NCBI GenBank assembly: GCA_944990035.1
Contig: CALYLX010000119.1
Coordinates: 62,001 to 126,000 of the forward strand
Length of the DNA: 64,000 bases
Reading direction: 5' to 3'
Source: Clitopilus passeckerianus
Lineage: Eukaryota > Basidiomycota > Agaricomycetes > Agaricales > Entolomataceae
The notes below the pieces were generated by a model that saw nothing but the letters and a program-made list of their open reading frames with translations, did not search any database and was not told where the DNA came from. Position numbers and translations under genes: made by a program. How positions within the stretch are numbered: the stretch's first letter is position 1; each line of letters starts with the position of its first letter. Below, one piece after another: positions 42,601 through 51,799 of the stretch.

Positions 42601-43701
42601 AATCGTCTGGATCCTACTATCAAAGAACTTGCGCTTGGCCACCTTGGTGGTCCTGCGGAACGCCTTGTAATCAGCGACCGCCCTGGAAGCGCGATACACT
42701 CTGACAGCTTCAGAGCACTCAGGATTCCACCAGGACTTTGACTTGGTGGAGATGCGAGCAGTCTTTGAGTTGTTATCCCAAGACTGCTTAATAGCAGTTG
42801 CAATGGCGCCAGTGTAGCGTTCAATTCCTTCTGCTGTTGTGAGAGTGGATGTGTCCAATGCTCGCACAGAAGAGGACAGTTCCTTCAGGAACTCTTCCTC
42901 TTGCTCACTGCCCTTGGGCAGAGTGATGCGCTCAGCAGCCAGCTGCACAGGCTGGATACGGAGCGTGACGGTCAAGGGAGCGTGGTCAGAGGGTCCTTTC
43001 CACTCTGTGACCACGCTATGTGAAGTCCCTGCAGTGCGACCCACAGGGAGGAAGAATAGATCAATGACCGACGGCCTAAGGCTGCCAGCATGTGGGAAGT
43101 GAGTAGGAGTGCGTTCTGGTAGAACACTAGCCTCCAAACCCAGGTCGAGCGCAACATCACACAGTTCAGTTGCAACATGATTTGTAGAGTCATAGTCTGG
43201 GTCCCAGACTGACGACTTGCAATTGAAGTCCCCTGCCATGCACAGCATGCTTGGGAGGTGTGGAGCATTGTCACACAACCAGCGAATGGCAGTACCATCC
43301 CCTGGGCTAGAGTAGACATTGGCAAAGTGTATTTGAGCACCTGCGCTCCCATACAGTGTAGTGACCAACACATCATTGTGGTTGGCGAGGTCAGTGCGAA
43401 ATGCAGGCCGCATACCTGCAAGACGCCTATGCACAAACGTCATAACGCGTGGGAGGTCAGTATCGGATGCTGGACGTCTAAACATGACCAGCCAGTCCGG
43501 ATGAGTGGGAGCACCAATCACTGCCTCCCCTTCTGGGTTGGTAGTGGACACAGTGCGACGTATTAGCCTCCAGGGAGGCTCTTGTAGCAGGAGAACGTCA
43601 AAATCATTCTTACGCTCCTCCAAGAGTGATGACACAAGATCATAATTTCTATTCACATTCTGTGAGTAGAACCGAAGCATAGATACATATTTGTGACGCA
43701 T
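39610..43701 (-). CDS. LINE ORF2: endonuclease-RT-RNase H, intact
   Basis: 1363 residues from ATG 43701 (MRHKYVSMLRF) to TAG 39610. Domains: AP-type endonuclease 1-240 (SQNVNRN; LLLQEPPW; GDFN near 157; SDHAPLT near 237), which nicks the target; reverse transcriptase about 500-780 (IVPKPGKPHYS; FDLAQFFPSLNHD; GVGQGSALSPLL; YVDD near 682); RNase H about 1000-1130 (AADASVPKS with D; DAELAAID with E; VLSDSTKAI with D; HVPSKLNWDIHHRAH); and a C-terminal Cys/His motif CACDWR..GHILHQC near 1235. The order fits the I/Tad group of LINEs. It is the only uninterrupted ORF2 in the window. Its own ORF1 is broken, so it would need ORF1 supplied from another copy. Confidence 0.95.
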   Translation of the reverse strand: MRHKYVSMLRFYSQNVNRNYDLVSSLLEERKNDFDVLLLQEPPWRLIRRTVSTTNPEGEAVIGAPTHPDWLVMFRRPASDTDLPRVMTFVHRRLAGMRPAFRTDLANHNDVLVTTLYGSAGAQIHFANVYSSPGDGTAIRWLCDNAPHLPSMLCMAGDFNCKSSVWDPDYDSTNHVATELCDVALDLGLEASVLPERTPTHFPHAGSLRPSVIDLFFLPVGRTAGTSHSVVTEWKGPSDHAPLTVTLRIQPVQLAAERITLPKGSEQEEEFLKELSSSVRALDTSTLTTAEGIERYTGAIATAIKQSWDNNSKTARISTKSKSWWNPECSEAVRVYRASRAVADYKAFRRTTKVAKRKFFDSRIQTIATTNKRPWDLMRWAKQRELPTHEAIRHNGEPCNSLESLWAALDSTYNSASDRPVDPSVLDDVPQSPPREWWDFGVKELREELAKCSNTSAPGPDHLTWYQLKSLVADTVIATKFVEIANACLRVGHWPSHFKESRSAIVPKPGKPHYSTPKMFRPIVLLNTLGKLFEKMLANRMQFEAQKFGAFHPNQFGGVRQHSTEDAGVYLTHIVKAGWARGLKTSVVAFDLAQFFPSLNHDMLLRILRRLGFAPEVCNFFASYLVGRHTSYSWNSEESSKYSADVGVGQGSALSPLLSALYLVPGMRLFERRIAPGVTTLTSYVDDGSLIVQSPSFGENITLLQQAYAVITELVTALGLVLEHDKTEVFHFSRKHNDVNPAIDLGFAPHTGNSPLQPKSVWRYLGFYFDRSLSFSHHVRYYSTKALTTVKAMIMLGNSSRGITPMQKRLLYRACVLPVATYGVGLWFYKGARCKTAMSHLRTMQLQAARWITGAFRSSPGGGTESIAGLPPIHLHIRKLVERGQARIGTLIGNHPTLSLISDKHQLYKGAMRLPSSLSNLSRRVRGNLLSTVVDSDAHAVRVSEPLNPVHGEAVPGLRLLDTHSGRVTLDTVIAASKDALDSRRIHLDVIRADADLSDTTVLVAADASVPKSRKHQAVAACSLLHGAFGPEEYTMASGRVLSDDAELAAIDLSISKAVLRNNCVKIVVLSDSTKAIRLALDPSLHSGQGHSLSICSKLRAWFSGDADRRVHFVHVPSKLNWDIHHRAHLAATGLRVGAGNQPRTSLGYARKRAVDRMLHEWTCLLQQPSYSGNNFLRLTHKGASLRPTHIKGGPWLRRVGSSNAHTARLTRAVLGHAPIGEFRARFNLGGETACACDWRILETRGHILHQCAHFQRRPNQRLRRELSSFLFFLENNPATFAFPLQQPPPPFPKARKTRRRGPPDKAPTRRRDALPASGGHRQRMPVTGSTALPRPDDLVWVPGAHQFVRREQAEASGMFYHA

Positions 43702-43709
43702 AAAGTAAT

Positions 43710-45043
43710 TTAAACGTGAGCAGTACGATCACCCAGAGCCGTCTGAATCGGTCTCCTCCTGGGTGGTTGAATGTTAGCATAACTTTGCGGTGCTCTAGCA
43801 GAAAAGCGTACCGCATCGTTGACATCATACCGGCGCTGGATCCAGCCAGCGTCAAACCGGTGACGAGACAAGGCGCACTTGGACGAATCCGCTGTGTGCG
43901 CCTTGCCGCAGTTGATGCACCTGGGTGCGTGTGGGCACGGTTCGCCATCAGGAGTGGCGGGCACCGGGGGATTCGCATCAGGCTTCTCCCAACAGCAGTG
44001 GGAGAGCTTGCGATGATTCTGCGTGTCATGGCCATAGCCACAATGCGCGCAGGAGTTGTACTGCTGTCTGCAGGACGCAGTTGGGTGTCCCCAGGCCCAA
44101 CAGCGTTGACACTGAGGGACGCCAGCGTGAACACTGGCAGGGGAGATGTTGCAGAGGCGACCACCAATGGACATCCTCTTGTTGGTAATAGACTTGAGGG
44201 CAGTACCAGACCTAGTGTCCCAGAAGTCGAAGAAAACAACGCACATGTCATGCGAGCTGCTTGCACGATGAATACGCGGCTTTCCAGCAAGCTGGAGCGA
44301 CGACGTAGTGGCATTTTGACGCAGGAGTGCCTCCATGGTGTCAGGAGTGACTGGAGTGCTCCCAACCGCACCAAAGGTGAAGTAGGGCACGCCAGTGATG
44401 CGAGCGTAGGAACGCGATGCAGGGACCTCTACATTCACGTTGACGATAGGCTGACCACCCTCAGTGAGAGGGTACCAGACACGTTGCACAGCGAGTCGGA
44501 TGATGCCCAGATCGCTGTGGGTGGGTGTGTCACTGAAGTGGACAATGATAGCGTCACCCCTGCCGACTTCTGCATGGATGGCGTTGTTGCGAGAACCACC
44601 ATTCGATAAACGGAGGTTGAGGGTGGAGACGGCCTGTTCAGGCGAGATGGGAAGAGGGGCAGGGATAGCATCGCTGCCGGTGCCTCTGCGCACATAAATG
44701 AAGCACTGTCTGCGCGATGGGCCGCGCGTAGTGGATTTGAGCTTCTGCTTCTTCTTTGAAGGAGAGGGAGCAGAGGGGAGGGGAGAGGACGCTGCCTTGC
44801 GCTTGTTGGCGTTAGAATTGTCCTTGAGTTGCGCTACTTCATCCCAGGACAGTCCAGGGAGATGACGCGCGAGTTCAGCAAGTTCTGCGCAGTCATGCCA
44901 ACAGTAACCTCTGCAAAGCTGCGAGAGGTGGCGTTTACAGGCCTCCTAGGCGGCTGCGAAGCGACAGAAGCGTAGGACTCCTTGGGAGCGCGCTGACGCT
45001 GTTGTGAGGGCTGCTGCTGCTGCTGAGACGCATTAGCAGGCTT
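43710..45043 (-). pseudogene. LINE ORF1, truncated and frameshifted
   Basis: The C-terminal two thirds of ORF1 are present (CQRCWAWGHPTASC, CINCGKAH). Near 44893 about 11 bases are missing between repeats of TGCGCAG, which breaks the frame (GMTAQN in place of GMSAQQ). The N-terminus ends at SKPANASQ (45043), the 5' truncation of this insertion, directly followed by the right target duplication. The ORF2 ATG lies eight bases after this stop, out of frame, unlike the nine in-frame bases of other copies. Confidence 0.88.
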
Positions 45044-45058
45044 GCTCAAATACACTTC
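45044..45058. repeat. 15-bp target duplication of a LINE copy (right)
   Basis: Exact copy of 39294-39308. Here it is also the start of the interrupted LINE ORF2 that continues rightward. Confidence 0.9.
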
Positions 45059-47453
45059 ACCAATGTCTACTCTAGCCCAGGGGATGGTACTGCCATTCCC
45101 TGGTTGTGTGACAATGCTCTACGTCTCCCAAGCATGCTTTGCATGGCAGGGGACTTCAACTGCAAGTCGTCAGTCTGGGTTCCGGGCTATGACTCTACAA
45201 ATCATGTTGCGACTGAACTATGTGATGTTGCGCTTGACCTGGGTTTGGAGGTTAGTGTTCTACCAAAACGCGCTCCTACTCACTTCCCACATGCTGGCAG
45301 CCCTAGGCCATCAGTCATTGATCTATTCTTCCTCCTGTGGGTCGCACTGCAGGGACTTCACACAGCGTGGTCACAGAGTAGAAAGGACCCTCTGACCACG
45401 CTCCCTTGACCGTCACGCTCCGTATCCAGCCTGTGCAGCTGACTGCTGAGCGCACCACTCTGCCCAAGGGCAGTGAGCAAGAGGAAGAGTTCCTGAAGGA
45501 ACTGTCCTCTTCTTTGCGAGCATTGGACACAACCACTCTCACAACAGCAGACGCAATCGAACGCTACACTGGCGCCATTGCAACGGCTATTAAGCTGTCT
45601 TGGGATAACAACTCAAAGACTGCTCGCATCTCCACCAAGTCAAAGTCCTGGTGGAATCCTGAGTGCTCTGAGGCTATCAGAGTGTATCGCGCTTCCAGGG
45701 CGGTCGCTGATTACAAGGCGTTCCGCAGGACCACTAAGGTGGCCAAGCGCAAGTTCTTTGATAGTAGGATCCAGACAATTGCTACTACCAACAAGCGTCC
45801 ATGGGATCTTATGCGCTGGGCCAAACAGCGTGAGCTCCCTACGCATGAAGTAATTCGCCACTATGGTGAACCCTGCAATTCTCTTGAGTCGCTTTGGGCT
45901 GCTCTTGACTCAACGTACAACTCGGCGTCTGACCGCCCTGTTGATCCCTCTGTGCTCGACGACATGCCTCAGTCTCCCCCGTGCGAGTGGTGGGACTTTG
46001 GTGTCAACGAACTCAGAGAGGAACTAGCGAAGTGTTCAAACACTTCTGCTCCAGGTCCTGATCACCTCACATGGTATCAGCTCAAGTCCTTGGTTGCTGA
46101 CGCTGTCATTGCTGCGAAATTCGTTGAGATCGCTAATGCCTGTCTTCGGGTGGGTCACTGGCCCTCTCACTTCAAGGAGTCGCGCTTTGCCATTGTTCCC
46201 AAGCCTGGCAAACCGCACTACTCAACTGCGAAGATGTTCCGCCCTATTGTGTTGCTCAACACGCTGGGGAAACTCTTTGCAAAGATGCTTGCAAAGCGGA
46301 TGCAGTTTGAAGCGCAGAAATTCGGCGTGTTCCACCCCAATCAGTTTGGAGGTGTGCGCCAACACTCTACTGAGGATGCGGGTGTTTATCTCACTCACAT
46401 CATCAAAGCCGGTTGGGCTAGAGGGTTGAAGACAAGGGTGGTCGCTTTTGACCTTGCTCAGTTCTTCCCCTCTCTTAACCATGACATGCTGCTACGCATA
46501 CTGCGCAGACTGGGCTTCGCGCCGGAAGTCTGCGACTTCTTTGCGTCTTACCTTGTTGGGAGACAGACATCCTACAGCTGGAACAGCGAAGAGTCCAGCA
46601 AGTATTCTGCAGATGTTGGCGTTGGTCAAGAATCTGCTCTATCCCCTCTCCTCTCTGCGCTCTATTTGGTGCCGGGGATGAGGCTTTTTGAACGCAGGAT
46701 TGCTCCTGGCGTTACAACACTCATGTCGTATGTGGATGATGGCTCGCTCATCGTTCAGTCGCCATTCTTTGGGGAGAACATCACCCTACTCCAACAGGCG
46801 TACACTGTCATCACAGAGCTTGTTACGGCACTTGGCCTCGTCTTGGAACATGATAAGACAGAGGTGTTCCATTTCTCTCGCAAGCACAACGATGTCAATC
46901 CTGCCATTGACTTGGGCTTTGCTCCACACACTGGCAACTCGCCACTTCAACCCAAGAGCGTTTGGCGCTACTTGGGCTTCTACTTTGACCGGTCGCTATC
47001 CTTTAGCCACCATGTCAAGTACTACTCTACCAAGGCTCTGACCACTGTCAAGGCAATGATCATGCTTGGTAACTCATCAAGGGGTATCACCCTATGCAGA
47101 AGCGGCTGCTCTACCGTGCATGCGTCCTCCCGGTTGCTACGTATGGTGTGGGCCTCTGGTTCTATAAAGGTGCAAGGTGCAAGACTGCTATGTCGCACTT
47201 GCGCACTATGCAACACAAGGCGGCCAGGTGGATAACTGGTGCCTTCCGCACATCACTGGGTGGAGAGACCGAGTCTATTGCTGGTCTTCCTCCCATCCAT
47301 CTGCACATCAGGAAACTGGTTGAATGTGGCCAGACACGTATTGACACCCTGATTGGCAACCACCCTACACTGTCGCTTATTAGTGACAAGCACCAGCTGT
47401 ATGAAGGGACAATGCGTCTCCCTTCATCTCTCTCCAACTTGTCACGACGCGTG

Positions 47454-49386
47454 CATCAGCAATCCAGGAAATCTCTTGAAATCACTTTAACGCACTTGAA
47501 ACACCTTAAAAACCTTGAAATGCCTTGAAATGCCTCTAAAGGCAAACTAAGACCGTAAAGACCGTAAAGATGACATTTCGTCTTGAAAATCTCTTGAAGG
47601 TCCTTTAAAATCAAACACATTAGTTGTCACCTTCAAGCACATTTAAAGACATTTAAAGATGAACAATTTTGCCTGCATCCAAAAATTGCTCTGCAATCTA
47701 TTTAGCATTCAAACATCCAGAGAATATCAGACAAAGATCTAAATATTGGAAAAACAATTATATTATGCTAGGTAATACAGCAGTAGTCCTAATAAAGTCC
47801 CCAGCCATATTCTCCTCCAGTGCATGTGGCTGTGCTAAAAGCGGCACATTGCATAGAGCAAGGTGGGCCACTTCTTAACAGTCAGGGATTGCAATGGATG
47901 GTAGAGAGCATGAGGAGCAGTAGAAAGGGGTTGGGAAACTAGGTGGTAGAGCTTAGAAAGGCTTTCATTAGTAGATGGTTATACAAGGTTCATAATCACT
48001 TACTTGAATTCACCACTCCCAGGGAAGGAGGAGGCAGACCCAGGGGGTGGAATAAGATGGGCTAATGCCTGAGGAGCCTGGATAGAGTGAAAATTGTGTC
48101 AGAAGATGTTGAATTGTGAAAAAAAGCGGAGCAAAGACATGCCTGCAGGGTTTCCCACCTGCACTGGGTCTCCCAAAGAACACAGAGCCTCAATCAGTCC
48201 CCATGTTGTCCCCTGGAGTGTTCCTAAACCTTCTTGATGTAAGTAGCAGAGAGGAGAGTCAGCCGGCGCCGGTCATGGTGGTGGAACCAGAGGAAAAGAG
48301 AGTGAGGTGGCAGTTTGATGGGGTGCGTCAGATGAGGCATGAAGTTCTCGCGCTCGAAAGATAAGGATTCGAGCACCGATTCAAAAAGATCTAGTCTCCG
48401 TGTAGAAGATCGGACTTCATATTCGAGTTTAGCGCTATTAAAAGCATATTTCCTGTATTTTAAAAGTGCTAAATATGTTATGTACAACCCTGTGCACAAC
48501 AGAGGTGGAACTTCTGCAATTTCGATGTTGAACAAGCCGTGGGAACACTTCCGGCTGTTGCCGTGTTCCTTCGTTGCGCGCCAGCTCACACCTTTCCATC
48601 ATTGTTCAACCACCATGTCACTGCTGCTGCTTCCTCCTTATCTGGGTTCCTTTGTAGATGAAACCAAACATTTGGGTTGTTCATATGTGAGTTCTACCAC
48701 TGTTTGTAGTTGAAATAGCCTTCTGACACCAAGGTTTTTGTAGGCTGACTAGGTTGATTTTCATTGAACATTTTCAGGTAAGATTCTACTCCTCTTCACC
48801 TCTGACACTTTCTAACCTCATTCTAAGTCTATTCAGGGATGTGGGAAGCAAGGTATCATTACAGGGAGACCCAGTGCAGGTGGGATACCCACCAGGTATG
48901 TTACTACTCTATGATTCTCTGCTCGGAATCTAATGGCTCCTTCTCTAGTGTACTCACTCTCTACTCTATTCCTGATTCCTCAACATGTGAATCACCCCTT
49001 GGTGCTGGCAGAAGATGCTATTGCAGAGTGGCCGGATTTTGCACAGCCACACTGCAGCATAGCTGGTATGGCACAATTGCATAACCTCTAGTATAGTTTT
49101 CTGTAGTATGCAGTCTGAATATACTATTACTTCATCTAATCTATCTGCTGCTGTGAAATGAATGCCCAAACAATCAATCAGACTGCCAGAATTCATCAAG
49201 CAATAAAGTGATTTCAAGGTGATATCAAAGAATATTCAAGGAGTTTTCAAGACCATGCTTAAGAATGTCATCTTTACTCAAGACATGTGCTCTTGAACCT
49301 TTTGCTCTTCAATCTCCTTAATTTCCTTGAATAAAGGCAATTAAGGTGTTTCAAGGCAAATTAAGAGATTTCCCGGATTGCTGATG
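47454..49386. mobile_element. 1.9-kb CATCAG element, no transposase seen
   Basis: CATCAGCAATCCAGGAAATC...GATTTCCCGGATTGCTGATG, flanked by TG on both sides; the intact LINE has a single GTGCGCGG there. The first 150 and last 150 bases carry short CTTGAAA/TTAAGG repeats. The interior has no ORF I recognise; 48230-48600 is richer in CG than its surroundings and may be captured sequence. Confidence 0.8.
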
Positions 49387-50270
49387 TGCGCGGCAACTTG
49401 CTCTCTACAGTTGTGGACTCTGACGCACATGCTGTGCGCGTCTCTGAGCCTCTCAACCCTGTCCATGGAGAAGCTGTCCCAGGTTTTCGCCTGTTGGATA
49501 CGCACTCTAGCAGGGTTACATTTGACACCATCATTGCAGCATCTAAGGATGCCCTTGATGCTCGTCGCATCCACTTGGATGTGATTCGTGCTGACGCGGA
49601 TCTGTCTGACACTACAGTGTTGGTGGCAGCTGATGCGTCTGTTCCCAAAAGCAGGAAGCACCAAGCGGTCGCTGCCTGCTCCCTCCTTCATGGTGCTTTT
49701 GGGCCAGAAGAATACACTATGGCATCAGGCAGGGTCCTTTCTGATGATGCTGAACTTGCAGCCATTGACTTGTCTATAAGCAAGGCTGTCCTGTGCAACA
49801 ACTGTGTCAAGATAGTTGTGCTCTCAGACTCGACTAGAGCCATTCGGTTGGCTTTGGACCCGTTTCTCCGCGCTGGGCAAGGGCACTCGCTGTCTATTTG
49901 CTCCAAACTATGTGCTTGGTTTTTGGGCAACGCTAGCAGGCATGTCCACTTTGTTCATGTCCTTCAAGACTCAACTGGGACATTCATCACCGTGCTCACT
50001 TGGCGGCCACTGGCCTGCAAGCAGGTGCGGGCAACCAACCCTGGACATCCCTTGGGAATGCCCGGAAAAGCGCTGTAGATAAAATGCTGCATGAGTGGAC
50101 ATGTCTACTACAGCCTTCCTACTCTGGCAACAACTTCCTGTGCCTTACACACAAAGGTGCTTTTCTAAGGCCCACACACCTCAAAGGTGGGCCTTGGCTG
50201 CGTCGTGTTGGACAAGGCCCCCACCCAGGTTCGTGGTGCCCCTTCTGCTGCTGGGGGTCACCGCTGAGTC

Positions 50271-50410
50271 CATCAGAAAAATCTAACATAACTTGTTCTG
50301 TCTTGACTAGGTCTTAACTAATTTATTTGTATCTTATATCTAATTAAGACACTTCAAGACACAAATAAGTTAGCCAAGATTCAAAAAAGCCATGTTATTT
50401 TTTTCTGATG
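50271..50410. mobile_element. 140-bp palindromic MITE, copy 4
   Basis: Same family, 140 bp. It sits exactly at the join between a plus-strand and a minus-strand LINE fragment, so its flanks cannot be compared. Confidence 0.85.
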
Positions 50411-51799
50411 CTCAAGTGCAACATCACATAGTTCAGTCACAATATAATTTGTAGAGTCATAGTCCAGATCCCAGACTGATGACTTGCAGTTGAAGTCCCC
50501 TGCCATGCAGAGCATGCTTGGGAGACATGGGGCATTGTCACACAGCCAGCAAATGCCAGTACCATTCCCTGGGCTGGAGTAGACATTGGTGAAGTGTATC
50601 TGGGTGCCTGTGCTCCCATACAGTGTTGTGACCACCACATCTTGTGGTTGGTGAGGTCAGTGCAAAATGCAGGCCGCATGCCTGCAAGACACCTATGCAC
50701 AAATGTTATAACACGTGAGCGGTCAGTATCAGATGCTGGACATCTACACTGTAAACATGACTAGCCAGTCTGGATGAGTAGGTGCACCAATCACTGCCTC
50801 TCCCTCAGGATTGGTAGTGGATACAGTGCGTTGAATGAGCCGCCATAGAGGCTCTTGAAGCAGAATCACGTCAAAGTTATTCTTACGTTCCTCTAGTAGC
50901 GCAGCAACTAGATTATAGTTTCTATTCACGTTCTGTGAAAAGAGTGGAGAGTAGTTACATGTTTGTATCGCATAAAGTAAAACTAAGTGCCGGCAGTGCG
51001 TTCACCCCGACCAATCTGAATTGGTCTCCTCCTGGGTGGTAGTACGTCAGTATAACTCTGCGGTGCTTTAACAGAAAAGCCTACTGCATCGTTGACAGCA
51101 TATCGGCGCTGGATCCAGCCAGCATCAAACCGATGTCTTGCAAAAGGGCACTTGGGCAAATCAGCCTTGTGCTCCTTGCTGTTAAAGTCCGCGACGAGTC
51201 CGCGATGCGGAACAATACGGATGATGTGCGGATAACGCAGACAGGTCGCGTGGAGATGGCGGAAGTCAAACGGTAGAGTTCGATGTAGCGGAAGGCCTTG
51301 GCCTCAGCGTATGTGCTGTGCCCTTCTGAATTCCTCAGTGGCCAACTTCGGATTCAAGATATGCGGAGTAGAGCGGAAGGTAGTGGAGAGACTCGGACGA
51401 GAAGCAGGTAGAACTTAAGTTGATTTCGGAATGCTCTACTACAATTGTTGTTACAGAGTTTATATACAAGTAATGAAAAATGAAGAGAACAATAGTAACA
51501 AGGAATACAATAGTGAAACGTCGAATGTCAACTAATAGAATGGTGGAGGTAGAATGTACCGGACAGGAGTAGGGAATGGTGGAGTGACATCGGAATGGTG
51601 GAACGACAGCGGAATAGTGGGGGTGGAATGAAATGGAGACGAGTGAGAAATGATATTGGTAAAGGAAGGGGTGATGATGTCCGAATGGAGGTGAAGGCAC
51701 TTAGAAGAATCTTGAGAAGTTCCTTCCGCGTTCTCCATCGCGGAAGGAATGCGGAATGTAACGCTTGCCACAGTTGATGCACCTATGTAGGTGCACACC
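50411..51799 (-). pseudogene. LINE ORF1 end and ORF2 start, LTR inserted
   Basis: Minus strand: ORF1 C-terminus (about 51799-50983), ORF2 ATG at 50973, and endonuclease with LLQEPLW and MAGDFNCKSS, ending near 50411. An extra piece near 50745 and a missing base near 50640 break the frame. The solo LTR at 51180-51764 splits the ORF1 knuckle region. Confidence 0.85.
51180..51764. repeat. Solo LTR family alpha with target duplication
   Basis: 585 bp, TGTTAAAGTCC...GAATGTAACG, flanked by CTTGC on both sides (51175-51179, 51765-51769). The uninterrupted LINE (about 25795) has a single CTTGCC. A TATA-like element lies near 51455 on the minus strand. Same family as the split LTR at 3774-12577. Confidence 0.9.

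Larger units (their letters stand above)
45044..50270 (+). pseudogene. LINE ORF2, interrupted by a 1.9 kb element
   Basis: Starts inside the endonuclease (AQIHFTNVYSS position). One base is missing near 45333 (CCTCCTGTGG for CCTCCCTGTGG) and one near 47090 (ACCCTATG for ACCCCTATG). The RT active site YVDD is present, but the nearby motif reads GQESALSPLL in place of GQGSALSPLL. An element occupies 47454-49386. The RNase H part resumes at 49387 and is clean to about 49970. Near 50212 a further deletion joins RRVG to the C-terminal proline-rich tail, and the copy ends at the MITE at 50271. Confidence 0.9.

Noticed and set aside
48224..48589. 121-codon frame in the 1.9-kb element
   Set aside because: Starts and ends without features and shows no recognisable domain; kept only as a composition anomaly.
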